From assembly GCF_036373705.1 (NCBI RefSeq), contig NC_089855.1:50470329-50534328 (forward strand): 64,000 nucleotides of DNA, read 5' to 3'. The notes beneath the pieces were generated by a model. The model searched no databases and was not told the DNA's origin. It worked only from the letters and a program-made list of their open reading frames with translations. Of this stretch, positions 1 to 8,377 are shown in pieces. This DNA is from Amia ocellicauda (Eukaryota > Chordata > Actinopteri > Amiiformes > Amiidae). Both the position numbers and the translations under genes were made by a program. Positions within the stretch are counted from its first letter, which is position 1. Every line of letters begins with the position of its first letter.

Positions 1-1538
1 GCATTTCCAAAAGATGGCATGGATTGACATCAGTCATAAATCAAGCCCCCCTCCAATAGGACACTGGGGGCTGAAACCGAAATCCAATCTCAAAAACTCA
101 AGAACCAATCACCTCTTGATCTGACAGACTATAAGGAACAGCGGACAGTCTTTCTCGCTCTCTCTCACCTGAACCAGTAACTCGCTGCCACAGCTCAACC
201 TGTAGCTCTGTTGCCAGAACCGGAACCAGAAACCAACTAAGTCTTTGCCGGCAACAGAAGAGTTAAACTGGGAGAAGGAGATTGAGCCGTACGAAGAATT
301 CTTTTAAAGGACTTTATTAAATAAAGAACTTTACAGACTGCGCTGCCCGCCTGTGCCCACCTGATCAGTGGAGTTTTACAGCTGGACAAATGACTAAGTC
401 GACTGTATACAAAAGTGTCAGTCATTTAAATAGCTATTTGAGTCTTAAGAAACTTGACCCTTGGAACAAACACGGCCCTGCTTTCCTCAAAGACGTCTTC
501 AAATAAGTACGGTGAGAGACCCTGCTTGCCAAGAAGTTTTTGTGCACAACCTTGGAGCCTTCAAACCAGTGGAAAATCTGTTTGGAAACGACTCTACTTT
601 CGCGAAACCCCAACTTCCAGGTGTATCGACTGAGTGGAAGTTCTTTGACAAAGCCGAACCAGACTGCCTTTGTTCCAAACCACACGGACCTCGTGCCGTG
701 TGCTGTTATCTGAGCCCGAAGCCAGAGAGGCCTCTCTGCGACGAAGTTCAGATAAGTTTAACAGTTAGGAGTTCATGATTCATGACATTTGAGAAATCAA
801 TTAGAAATGTTAATCTGTGATTCATAACTCTAGAATGTGTAATATCATTTAGTTTTCTTAAATATAAATGTGTGTTGCATTAAACTGTTTTGTTGATAAT
901 TTTAGAAATAAAATCTGTCAACGCCGAGAAATATCTTCTTATTCCTGTTTAACTGTTTAGTCTGAAATTGACACAAGTTAATAGACATTAGATTATTGGT
1001 GGCCCTGCCTATCCTTAATCATTGAATAATAATCAGTTAAGGGAAATTGTGGTAACAAGTAATGATAGGATCTTTCTCGGCACCTAAACGTGAATGAGAC
1101 TGATATATATATAACGAGAAGTTACCTGACATAAATACTAACCTGCGTAGTTATTTAATGTCTGACTAATAATACTAACGAGAGACTCACCTTCGTCTTA
1201 CTAACCGGTATTGTAGTCAATGTGTTTATAACCTTTTTTGTTTAACGATTTGTGTTATCATATGTGATCCCATGGTCTTTGATTTGGTCACGGAAGTGAT
1301 TTGTCTTCGATTTGTTGATCTAGAGTTGAATTGTAATTAGTTTTTCCCTTTTGTATAATTAGTGTAGTGCTACATTTAGTTTTTGTTTTGAATACATTTG
1401 ACAATTTATATCTTTGGAATTGGTGTCTGCGTCCAATTATTACAGAAATTGAGTTCTACAAGATTCCAGGATTCGTGATAAGGTGATACTATAAATTCAC
1501 TTCTTTAATTGAAATGTATAAGTGTACCTTACGCTACA
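1..1538 (+). mobile_element. solo LTR-like insertion, unit 1 (5' end outside window)
   Basis: Right 1538 bp of the LTR described in full for unit 2. It ends ACGCTACA immediately before GCAT of the tRNA-Ala 3' half. No internal retroviral coding region is attached. It holds a TATA-like TATAAGG near 129 and AATAAA motifs near 319 and 909. Confidence 0.75.
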
Positions 1539-1577
1539 GCATGCGAGAGGCAGCGGGATCGATGCCCGCATTCTCCA
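1539..1577 (+). pseudogene. tRNA-Ala(AGC) 3' half, unit 1
   Basis: Thirty-nine bases matching tRNA-Ala from position 35 of the anticodon loop to the discriminator base: anticodon-stem 3' strand, T arm with GATCGATGC B-box core, acceptor strand ATTCTCC and A73. The 5' half lies before the window start. A TTTT run about 45 bp downstream (near 1622) would have been the Pol III terminator of the uninterrupted gene. Confidence 0.85.
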
Positions 1578-2591
1578 AGGCCTCAGGCGCTCGTGCCCCG
1601 GTTTCGGGGGAGAGTCGCTCACTTTTCTTGCCGCAGACACAGGCGCAAGGCATTGCCTGTTTGCCGTAAGGTTATCAGACACAACGCGCCGGCGACGGCT
1701 GCAGCATTAGCACGCCGGCTGGCCCTTCCGAAGTTCCCCAAAAACGACCGAGATGCCGCTTCGACGTCGTAACCCCAGGAACGACCGCAAAGGCACTCCA
1801 ACCCTCAATCTTCCGATCCGAAGTCAGACCGAATAGACTGTATGATGTTTTAGATTAAAGATAGTATGCAGACCGAGCAAGTTAGATTTATCGAGCTAGC
1901 AAACAGCAATTGAGGCACCTGTTCGGGACGTACCCTGTAGAAATTCCTGTCAACGATAAAAGGATCAAACGGTGGAGAAAAAGCCCGCAGGATGTTTGTC
2001 AAAACTCTGTTTGTGGACTGAATGGCTTTCCCAGATTGGCAGGGACTGTTTTTGGTATTGACTGAGGGACAGTTGTAAAAGACAACCTCTCACCGGACCT
2101 CTGGCATACACCAAAGAAAGCCACCTCACCTCTCCCCCGGATCTCACAAAACACAATCCCCCCCGCCCCCAGGGAAGACAGACCGCAATCGGACTCGGGC
2201 TTGCACCTTTTGATTGGATGAACAGCCGCAAACATTCTATGTCATTTTCTTTTAAAGCTTCACTCGTGCTTGTAAAAAACCGAGGTCTCACTGAAAGAAT
2301 GCCCTGACGTGGTTGCTTCCAAGCTAGCTGGTTTACAAAGTTCCTTTTCGCTTTAACGATGATTTCCAAGAAGGGAAATAATCTATCTGTAATCTGTCAA
2401 CACAGGCACCTTCTTCTCCGTTAAGCCACGCGGTCACCACCAGGAAGGTGAACGCACCAGGCCGACCCGGAGTTTTCGCCAATTCGTCTCCAAGCCTCCC
2501 AAGAGGGAACATAAACAGGCCTTATTCGCAGACACAGGCCCTCACGCAGGGAGACCACCGCTTCAACGCCGCTGCCCCTGCCAAAGACCCC

Positions 2592-2663
2592 AGGTCCCAC
2601 CGAGACTTGAACTCAGATCGCTGGATTCAGAGTCCAGAGTGCTAACCATTACACCATGGAACC
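2592..2663 (-). tRNA. tRNA-Gln (CTG), unit 1
   Basis: 72-nt cloverleaf on the minus strand starting GGTTCCA, anticodon CTG in loop CTCTGAA, discriminator T. Acceptor strands GGTTCCA/TGGGACC pair throughout with a G-U at 4:69. This copy has CTGAG in the T stem, giving a tolerated wobble. On the minus strand there is no run of four T for about 310 bp downstream, so a standard Pol III stop is not evident. Confidence 0.93.
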
Positions 2664-2798
2664 AAGCCCCCTACTCTCCTCTTGCCCGTGACGAAGGTTT
2701 CTGCTCTACGCACACGTCTCGCTCTGTCGCACGGCCAAGTCCAGAGTGAGCCAAGTTGCGCCCAGAGTGCTGCGTGTGGCGGGTCACTTCCGGAGCCG

Positions 2799-2870
2799 TC
2801 CCTGGTGGTCTAGTGGTCAGGATTCGGCGCTCTCACCGCCGCAGCCCGGGTTCGATTCCCGGTCAGGGAA
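2799..2870 (+). tRNA. tRNA-Glu (CTC), unit 1
   Basis: 72-nt gene TCCCTGG...TCAGGGA with discriminator A, anticodon CTC in loop CTCTCAC, A box in the D arm and B box GGTTCGATTCC. One variable-loop base differs from the consensus of the array. TTTT at 2911-2914 is the first downstream Pol III terminator. It lies divergently about 135 bp from the tRNA-Gln gene. Confidence 0.95.
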
Positions 2871-2910
2871 AGTGGATCTGTTGCTCTTCCCATAGGATCT
2901 GTGTGGTGCA

Positions 2911-2914
2911 TTTT
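2911..2914 (+). terminator. Pol III T4 terminator of tRNA-Glu, unit 1
   Basis: First TTTT run, 41 bp after the tRNA-Glu 3' end, within GGTGCATTTTCTC. The same T4 follows tRNA-Glu in the units without a Polinton; in Polinton-bearing units it is displaced by the insertion. Confidence 0.55.
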
Positions 2915-3193
2915 CTCTCTCTCTATCTGTGATTAAATCCTTACTTAAATACATATGTCCATGAACGTTTCTGAAGCTCATGTAAATCACATCACACGAC
3001 GGGCCGTGATCTTTTCGGTCACTTTGAAAGTTTTGCTCATGACAATCCTTTTCTATTGCGGCACGATGGCTGCCACCGAGGAAGGAAAGTCGTCCGCAGT
3101 TGGCTGCAAGCTTGCCTGAAGCGCAGGAAAGGACTTACTCGCGACGTGCCACTTAAAGACTGAAGAAGTGGGGGTCGGCCTCACCGAGAGCCC

Positions 3194-5100
3194 TGAGGAT
3201 TAGCTCACGTGGTAGAGCGCTCGCTTAGCATTGTAGCGTTATGTTGGGTGTATTTGGATAAGAGCATTTGGGCTCTGAGCTGAGGCACTGATCTGAAGAA
3301 AACCTCAACCCCCCAAAGTTATCAGATTCCCTTAGCTCATCAGCTTGGAACAGGTTTGCATCAAAGTGACAGTTTTGGGGAGGATGGCACCAAGAAGAGG
3401 CCAAATGGTTTGGAATTCTGCTATGAGATGTCTGGAGAAAGGGGCCTGTAGGTGATAAAAACTCTTTGAAGTGGACGAGAGCCGAAATCCCGACATAGAG
3501 CTACGAACCCAGGCCAACCGGCATTTCCAAAAGATGGCATGGATTGACATCAGTCATAAATCAAGCCCCCCTCCAATAGGACACTGGGGGCTGAAACCGA
3601 AATCCAATCTCAAAAACTCAAGAACCAATCACCTCTTGATCTGACAGACTATAAGGAACAGCGGACAGTCTTTCTCGCTCTCTCTCACCTGAACCAGTAA
3701 CTCGCTGCCACAGCTCAACCTGTAGCTCTGTTGCCAGAACCGGAACCAGAAACCAACTAAGTCTTTGCCGGCAACAGAAGAGTTAAACTGGGAGAAGGAG
3801 ATTGAGCCGTACGAAGAATTCTTTTAAAGGACTTTATTAAATAAAGAACTTTACAGACTGCGCTGCCCGCCTGTGCCCACCTGATCAGTGGAGTTTTACA
3901 GCTGGACAATTGACTAAGTCGACTGTATACGAAAGTGTCAGTCATTTAAATAGCTATTTGAGTCTTAAGAAACTTGACCCTTGGAACAAACACGGCCCTG
4001 CTTTCCTCAAAGACTTTGTCTTCAAACAAGTACGGTGAGAGACCCTGCTTGCCAAGAAGATTTTGTGCACAACCTTGGAGCCTTCAAACCAGTGGATAAT
4101 CTGTTTGGAAACGACTCTACTTTCGCGAAACCCCAACTTCCAGGTGTATCGACAGAGTGGAAGTTCTTGGACAAAGCCGAACCGGACTAACTTTGTTCCA
4201 AACCACACGGACCTCGTGCCGTGTGCTGTTATCTGAGCCCGAAGCCAGAGAGGCCTCTCTGTGACGAAGTTCAGATAAGTTTAACAGTTTGGAGTTCATG
4301 ATTCATGACATTTGAGAAATCAATTAGAAATGTTAATCTGTGATTCATAACTCTAGAATGTGTAATATCATTTAGTTTTCTTAAATATAAATGTGTGTTG
4401 CATTAAACTGTTTTGTTGATAATTTTAGAAATAAAATCTGTCAACGCCGAGAAATATCTTCTCATTCCTGTTTAACTGTTTAGTCTGAAATTGACACAAG
4501 TTAATAGACATTAGATTATTGGTGGCCCTGCCTATCCTTAATCATTGAATAATAATCAGTTAAGGGAAATTGTGGTAACAAGTAATGATAGGATCTTTCT
4601 CGGCACCTAAACGTGAATGAGACTGATATATATATAACGAGAAGTTACCTGACATAAATACTAACCTGCGTAGTTATTTAATGTCTGACTAATAATACTA
4701 ACGAGAGACTCACCTTCGTCTTACTAACCGGTATTGTAGTCAATGTGTTTATAACCTTTTTTGTTTAACGATTTGTGTTATCATATGTGATCCCATGGTC
4801 TTTGATTTGGTCACGGAAGTGATTTGTCTTCGATTTGTTGATCTAGAGTTGAATTGTAATTAGTTTTTCCCTTTTGTATAATTAGTGTAGTGCTACATTT
4901 AGTTTTTGTTTTGAATACATTTGACAATTTATATCTTTGGAATTGGTGTCTGCGTCCAATTATTACAGAAATTGAGTTCTACAAGATTCCAGGATTCGTG
5001 ATAAGGTGATACTATAAATTCACTTCTTTAATTGAAATGTATAAGTGTACCTTACGCTACAGCATGCGAGAGGCAGCGGGATCGATGCCCGCATTCTCCA
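3194..5100 (+). pseudogene. tRNA-Ala(AGC) split by a 1.83-kb insertion, unit 2
   Basis: The 5' half (3194-3231) runs from the acceptor stem through D arm and anticodon loop TTAGCAT; the 3' half (5062-5100) resumes with a repeated GCAT and runs to A73. Bases 35-38 of the tRNA (GCAT) are therefore duplicated on each side of the insert. Reading the halves as one tRNA, the acceptor stem is already atypical: the 5' strand TGAGGAT against ATTCTCC gives a mismatch at 1:72 and A3:U70 instead of the alanine identity pair G3:U70. The insertion point, after base 38, is close to but not at the normal tRNA intron site, and the insert is far too long for a tRNA intron. Confidence 0.88.
3232..5061 (+). mobile_element. 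solo LTR-like element inside tRNA-Ala, unit 2
   Basis: 1830 bp, beginning TGTAGCGT and ending ACGCTACA, an 8-bp perfect inverted repeat with the TG...CA ends typical of LTRs, flanked by a 4-bp direct repeat GCAT. The left third looks like a Pol II promoter: CCAAT at 3573, 3604 and 3625, then TATAAGG at 3650-3656. AATAAA follows at 3840-3845 and again at 4430-4435. This fits U3-R-U5 of a retrovirus-like LTR, with an unusually long part after the first poly(A) signal. There is no gag, pol or env, so it is a lone LTR fossil. It carries no convincing ORF; the longest frames lack ATG starts. The element could be read as a non-autonomous DNA transposon, but the TG/CA ends and poly(A) signals favour an LTR. 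Family not identified. Confidence 0.75.
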
Positions 5101-6114
5101 AGGCCTCAGGCGCTCGTGCCCCGGTTTCGGGGGAGAGTCGCTCACTTTTCTTGCCGCAGACACAGGCGCAAGGCATTGCCTGTTTGCCGTAAGGTTATCA
5201 GACACAACGCGCCGGCGACGGCTGCAGCATTAGCACGCCGGCTGGCCCTTCCGAAGTTCCCCAAAAACGACCGAGATGCCGCTTCGACGTCGTAACCCCA
5301 GGAACGACCGCAAAGGCACTCCAACCCTCAATCTTCCGATCCGAAGTCAGACCGAATAGACTGTATGATGTTTTAGATTAAAGATAGTATGCAGACCGAG
5401 CAAGTTAGATTTATCGAGCTAGCAAACAGCAATTGAGGCACCTGTTCGGGACGTACCCTGTAGAAATTCCTGTCAACGATAAAAGGATCAAACGGTGGAG
5501 AAAAAGCCCGCAGGATGTTTGTCAAAACTCTGTTTGTGGACTGAATGGCTTTCCCAGATTGGCAGGGACTGTTTTTGGTATTGACTGAGGGACAGTTGTA
5601 AAAGACAACCTCTCACCGGACCTCTGGCATACACCAAAGAAAGCCACCTCACCTCTCCCCCGGATCTCACAAAACACAATCCCCCCCGCCCCCAGGGAAG
5701 ACAGACCGCAATCGGACTCGGGCTTGCACCTTTTGATTGGATGAACAGCCGCAAACATTCTATGTCATTTTCTTTTAAAGCTTCACTCGTGCTTGTAAAA
5801 AACCGAGGTCTCACTGAAAGAATGCCCTGACGTGGTTGCTTCCAAGCTAGCTGGTTTACAAAGTTCCTTTTCGCTTTAACGATGATTTCCAAGAAGGGAA
5901 ATAATCTATCTGTAATCTGTCAACACAGGCACCTTCTTCTCCGTTAAGCCACGCGGTCACCACCAGGAAGATGAACACATCAGGCCGACCCGGAGTTTTC
6001 GCCAATTCGTCTCCAAGCCTCCCAAGAGGGAACATAAACAGGCCTTATTCGCAGACACAGGCCCTCACGCAGGGAGACCACCGGGTCACCACTGCTGCCC
6101 CTGCCAAGGGCCCC

Positions 6115-6186
6115 AGGTCCCACCGAGACTTGAACTCGGATCGCTGGATTCAGAGTCCAGAGTGCTAACCATTACACCTTGGAACC
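6115..6186 (-). tRNA. tRNA-Gln (CTG), unit 2
   Basis: 72-nt minus-strand gene as in the other units, anticodon CTG. The nearly universal T8 is A here, which would weaken the 8-14 tertiary pair, so this copy may be less functional. No oligo-T stop is seen close downstream on the minus strand. Confidence 0.88.
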
Positions 6187-6321
6187 AAGCCCGCTGCCCA
6201 CCTCTTGCCCGTGACGAAGGTTTCTGCTCTACGCACACGTCTCGCTCTGTCGCACGGCCAAGTCCAGAGTGAGCCAAGTTGCGCCCAGAGTGCTGCGTGT
6301 GGCGGGTCACTTCGGGAGCCG

Positions 6322-6393
6322 TCCCTGGTGGTCTAGTGGTCAGGATTCGGTGCTCTCACCGCTGCGGCCCGGGTTCGATTCCCGGTCAGGGAA
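6322..6393 (+). tRNA. tRNA-Glu (CTC), unit 2, next to Polinton copy 1
   Basis: 72 nt, anticodon CTC. Two changes in the anticodon stem (CGGTG/CGCTG) each leave a G-U wobble, so pairing is kept. The Polinton begins 33 bp after its 3' end. The usual T4 terminator has been pushed 16.6 kb away, but TTTTTT inside the Polinton end at 6441-6446 lies at nearly the same distance. Confidence 0.93.
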
Positions 6394-6420
6394 GGTGGAT
6401 CTGTTGCTCTTCCCCTAGGA

Positions 6421-6426
6421 CCTGTG
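6421..6426. repeat. target site duplication, left side of Polinton copy 1
   Basis: CCTGTG directly before the element; the same six bases follow it at 23013-23018. Units without an insert read CCTGTGTGGTGC (or CCTGTATGGTGC) once. Six base pairs is the Polinton/Maverick target-site duplication length. Confidence 0.95.
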
Positions 6427-6608
6427 AGTAGATAGTAGGGTTTTTTGGGGCGCGGCCTATTTTGTTATGACGTATGCCCTAAGCTTATTAATATTCCTAC
6501 GTCATAATTGGGGGGCGTGATTTTAGAGTTATTTCCTTAATTATTCCTACGTCATATTCGTCAGAAAGTGTACACCCCTAAAACCCTGAACAACAAGGCC
6601 ACCCATAA
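6427..6608 (+). repeat. left terminal inverted repeat, Polinton copy 1
   Basis: About 182 bp, AGTAGATAGTAGGG at the outer end to CACCCATAA at the inner end, inverted match of 22832-23012. It contains three TGACGTA sites: forward at 6468-6474 and reversed (TACGTCA) at 6498-6504 and 6549-6555. These resemble ATF/CREB half-sites and may serve the early promoter just inside. Ends of protein-primed genomes are also replication origins, so this is the likely origin by family knowledge. Confidence 0.93.
6441..6446 (+). terminator. T6 run that may terminate the adjacent tRNA-Glu
   Basis: TTTTTT inside the Polinton end, 48 bp after the tRNA-Glu 3' end. It could replace the displaced T4 stop of the tRNA gene. 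Function inferred from position only. Confidence 0.4.
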
Positions 6609-6653
6609 AGACCCCCCCCCCCCCTGAAGGCAACGCCCCGAAACTCTCCTCTC

Positions 6654-6660
6654 TATTTAA
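6654..6660 (+). promoter_or_regulatory. TATA-like box of left early genes
   Basis: TATTTAA 68 bp before the first ATG at 6728, downstream of the three TGACGTA sites in the terminal repeat and of a run of 13 C (15 in copy 2). Confidence 0.55.
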
Positions 6661-6727
6661 GACCCCGCGCTGCTTTTAGGCAATACCTCTTTAATTCTCA
6701 GCATCTGAAACATCCCGCTTCTTCAAC

Positions 6728-7438
6728 ATGTCCAGCGACATCAACATGAAACCCCGCAAGAAACAATCCCGGGCAAGGGTTCCTGTACTCACCAATTTGA
6801 AGATTGAACGCTCCTGGGTGTTGTTCTGGGGGGGTCGACGGGGTTACCGCTTTAAAAGGGATCCCAGCTATGTTGGAGTGGAGCTTTTTGCTTTGGGAGA
6901 GAAGGAGGGTACGTTGGAACCTTTTGAGACGGTGATTGAATACTCTTTTGAGGACTGGTTGAAGGTGATGGCATGGAGAGACCTGGGGCTTGTGGATAAG
7001 ACTCTAGAAGGCTTGCAAGAGGGTCCAAGAGAAGGCGAAACGGAGTCTCCGACTCAGAGTTTTGAAAGGTGTGAATGGGAAAGCTTGCAGAACTACGGTA
7101 CAGTGGTGAAGAGTCTATCTCTAACTACTGATCGTAAGGTTTTGTTTAGCAGTACCCTGATTACAAACCCTATTGAAGGGGTTGTGGAGGATCCAGAAAA
7201 ACAGGTTACTGAAATTATGTTTGACGCCGTGGACTGGCCGTTCTTGAAGGAGGTCATAAACTGTATAAATGATGGTTTTGACATCTTGACCAAATGTTCA
7301 CAACTGGATTCTGTTAGAAGGAGAATATGCTGGATTATGGATTATATATCCCCCTTGAATGACGACGACGATGATAAAACAGATGACCTGTGGGGGGTTG
7401 GAGGGGGGTCTGACGGCTCAGGGTCTACTCTCTTCTAA
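6728..7438 (+). CDS. accessory protein, 236 aa, unrecognised (faint PC4-like pattern)
   Basis: First gene inside the left end, ATG start 68 bp after a TATA-like box. The N terminus is basic (KPRKKQSRAR) and could be a nuclear localisation signal. Residues about 25-85 run from a Trp/Arg/Tyr-rich strand (SWVLFWGGRRGYRF) through YVGVELFALGE to YSFEDWLKVMAW. The beta strands followed by a Trp-containing helix faintly recall the single-stranded-DNA-binding PC4/p15 fold, but I would not assign that. The C terminus has an acidic run (DDDDDKTDDLW) and a Gly/Ser tail. By position it is probably an early accessory gene. The second copy encodes an apparently identical protein of the same length, so the frame is maintained. 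Confidence 0.78.
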   Translation: MSSDINMKPRKKQSRARVPVLTNLKIERSWVLFWGGRRGYRFKRDPSYVGVELFALGEKEGTLEPFETVIEYSFEDWLKVMAWRDLGLVDKTLEGLQEGPREGETESPTQSFERCEWESLQNYGTVVKSLSLTTDRKVLFSSTLITNPIEGVVEDPEKQVTEIMFDAVDWPFLKEVINCINDGFDILTKCSQLDSVRRRICWIMDYISPLNDDDDDKTDDLWGVGGGSDGSGSTLF

Positions 7439-7453
7439 GAGGGCGGTGTGTCG

Positions 7454-7480
7454 TGACGTAGTGAAGAGATAGGATAAAAG
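7454..7480 (+). promoter_or_regulatory. TGACGTA site plus TATA-like box before the second gene
   Basis: TGACGTA at 7454-7460 is the motif found three times in the terminal repeats. GATAAAAG follows at 7473-7480, 37 bp before the ATG at 7517. Suggests the second gene has its own promoter under the same factor as the first. Confidence 0.5.
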
Positions 7481-7516
7481 GCGCAACAATTCATTCATGG
7501 TTTAAAATTAAAGAGA

Positions 7517-8365
7517 ATGTCTTACCCGAAAGCTGCGGACGTCGACAGGCTCTACAGGCCTCTTCAAACCCGGGATCACCCCTGGTTCTATTCCCCAGAT
7601 TTTGTATACACTCCGGAACCCTCTGACTGCGGTTACCCTCCAAGACCTCAGACCCCGGTCCCTCAGGACGAAACAACATGCGGAGCGATGGATGTCCAAA
7701 TGAGTCTCGGGGATCCCCAGCCTCTGGAGCTCATGGAGGGCCTCGATTTTGCCGAACTGTCTACCGTCTGTGCGTCTCAGGAGGGGGTCAGTCCAATGGA
7801 TGTAGAAACACCCCACAAACCACCAGGCGACCCAATGAGCATCGGACGGTCTCGGGGGCGTGATGAAGACGCAGGATTTATGCCCGGGGTAGGTGTCCAA
7901 GTAAGCAGAGTGGTTAAAAGCACCCTGGTGTATATTCTGAGTGCTCTCATCGACCGAGCTCTGAAAGAAGTCTGTCGGGGGTGTGAAGTGAATCACCCCA
8001 GTCAGTTGAGACACAGTTGTTTGTTTGAACCAGACCGTTACTATTTCCTGTTCTATTTCAACGTGTTTTACAGAAGACTGAACAAACCGTGGCTGAAACC
8101 GGCACTAATCAAGGCTCTGTCTTACTCCCACATACATGTCACTGCTGGACAAGTCCAGAAAATCATAGATGAGATTTTGCTGGAGCTGAAAAAGGAGCCG
8201 TTTATAATAGAGAAACTTGGGCAGCTGCTCAATGACCTGGATGAGCCAAGTAGAAAAACCGCTGGCAAGCTAAAAGCTTATTTCTTCCGTAAAGAAGTTA
8301 AAGCTGGGGGCAGCGACGAAGAATTCGACATCTACGCCACTGATTCAGACTCTGACCTGAACTAA
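7517..8365 (+). CDS. accessory protein, 282 aa, unrecognised
   Basis: ATG start 78 bp after the previous stop. The first 120 residues are Pro-rich and look disordered, with short acidic-hydrophobic stretches such as LELMEGLDFAEL that resemble transactivation or partner-docking motifs. Residues about 130-250 are predicted helical (VYILSALIDRALKEVC, YYFLFYFNVFYRRL, VQKIIDEILLELKK). The C-terminal tail is acidic and serine-rich (DEEFDIYATDSDSD), like a casein kinase 2 target. I found no LxCxE motif and recognise no family. The second copy differs at about two residues. It sits between two other accessory genes, typical of host-interaction genes in adintovirus-like elements. Confidence 0.8.
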   Translation: MSYPKAADVDRLYRPLQTRDHPWFYSPDFVYTPEPSDCGYPPRPQTPVPQDETTCGAMDVQMSLGDPQPLELMEGLDFAELSTVCASQEGVSPMDVETPHKPPGDPMSIGRSRGRDEDAGFMPGVGVQVSRVVKSTLVYILSALIDRALKEVCRGCEVNHPSQLRHSCLFEPDRYYFLFYFNVFYRRLNKPWLKPALIKALSYSHIHVTAGQVQKIIDEILLELKKEPFIIEKLGQLLNDLDEPSRKTAGKLKAYFFRKEVKAGGSDEEFDIYATDSDSDLN

Positions 8366-8377
8366 GGGACTTTGAAC

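Larger units (their letters stand above)
1..3193 (+). repeat. tRNA array unit 1 (left end cut by window)
   Basis: Partial first unit. It holds the right part of the LTR (1-1538), the tRNA-Ala 3' half (1539-1577), a spacer (1578-2591) with no gene I can support, tRNA-Gln (2592-2663, minus), tRNA-Glu (2799-2870, plus) and a second spacer (2871-3193) in which I see no gene. The LTR part shares diagnostic variants with unit 8 (a 3-bp shorter stretch near 490, TACAAAAG near 410), whereas its tRNA-Gln shares a T-stem variant with unit 7, so the unit looks like a mosaic. Confidence 0.93.

Noticed and set aside
461-778. Frame of about 105 codons in the LTR, in most units
   Set aside because: Starts with TTG rather than ATG, lies in the presumed R/U5 part, is length-variable between units and resembles no retroviral protein I know.
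3232-5061. Insert in tRNA-Ala as a giant tRNA intron
   Set aside because: It is 1.83 kb, has TG...CA inverted ends, a 4-bp direct repeat and Pol II-type promoter and poly(A) signals, and lies after base 38 rather than between 37 and 38. tRNA introns are far shorter and lack these.
3332-6310. Recurrent short frames of 60-134 codons in the LTR and spacers
   Set aside because: They recur only because the DNA is tandemly repeated, are on both strands and overlapping, several lack an ATG, and none has recognisable domains.
7508-8014. Minus-strand frame of 168 codons opposite the 282-aa accessory gene
   Set aside because: Shadow of a gene with its own promoter and conserved frame on the plus strand; no recognisable features.
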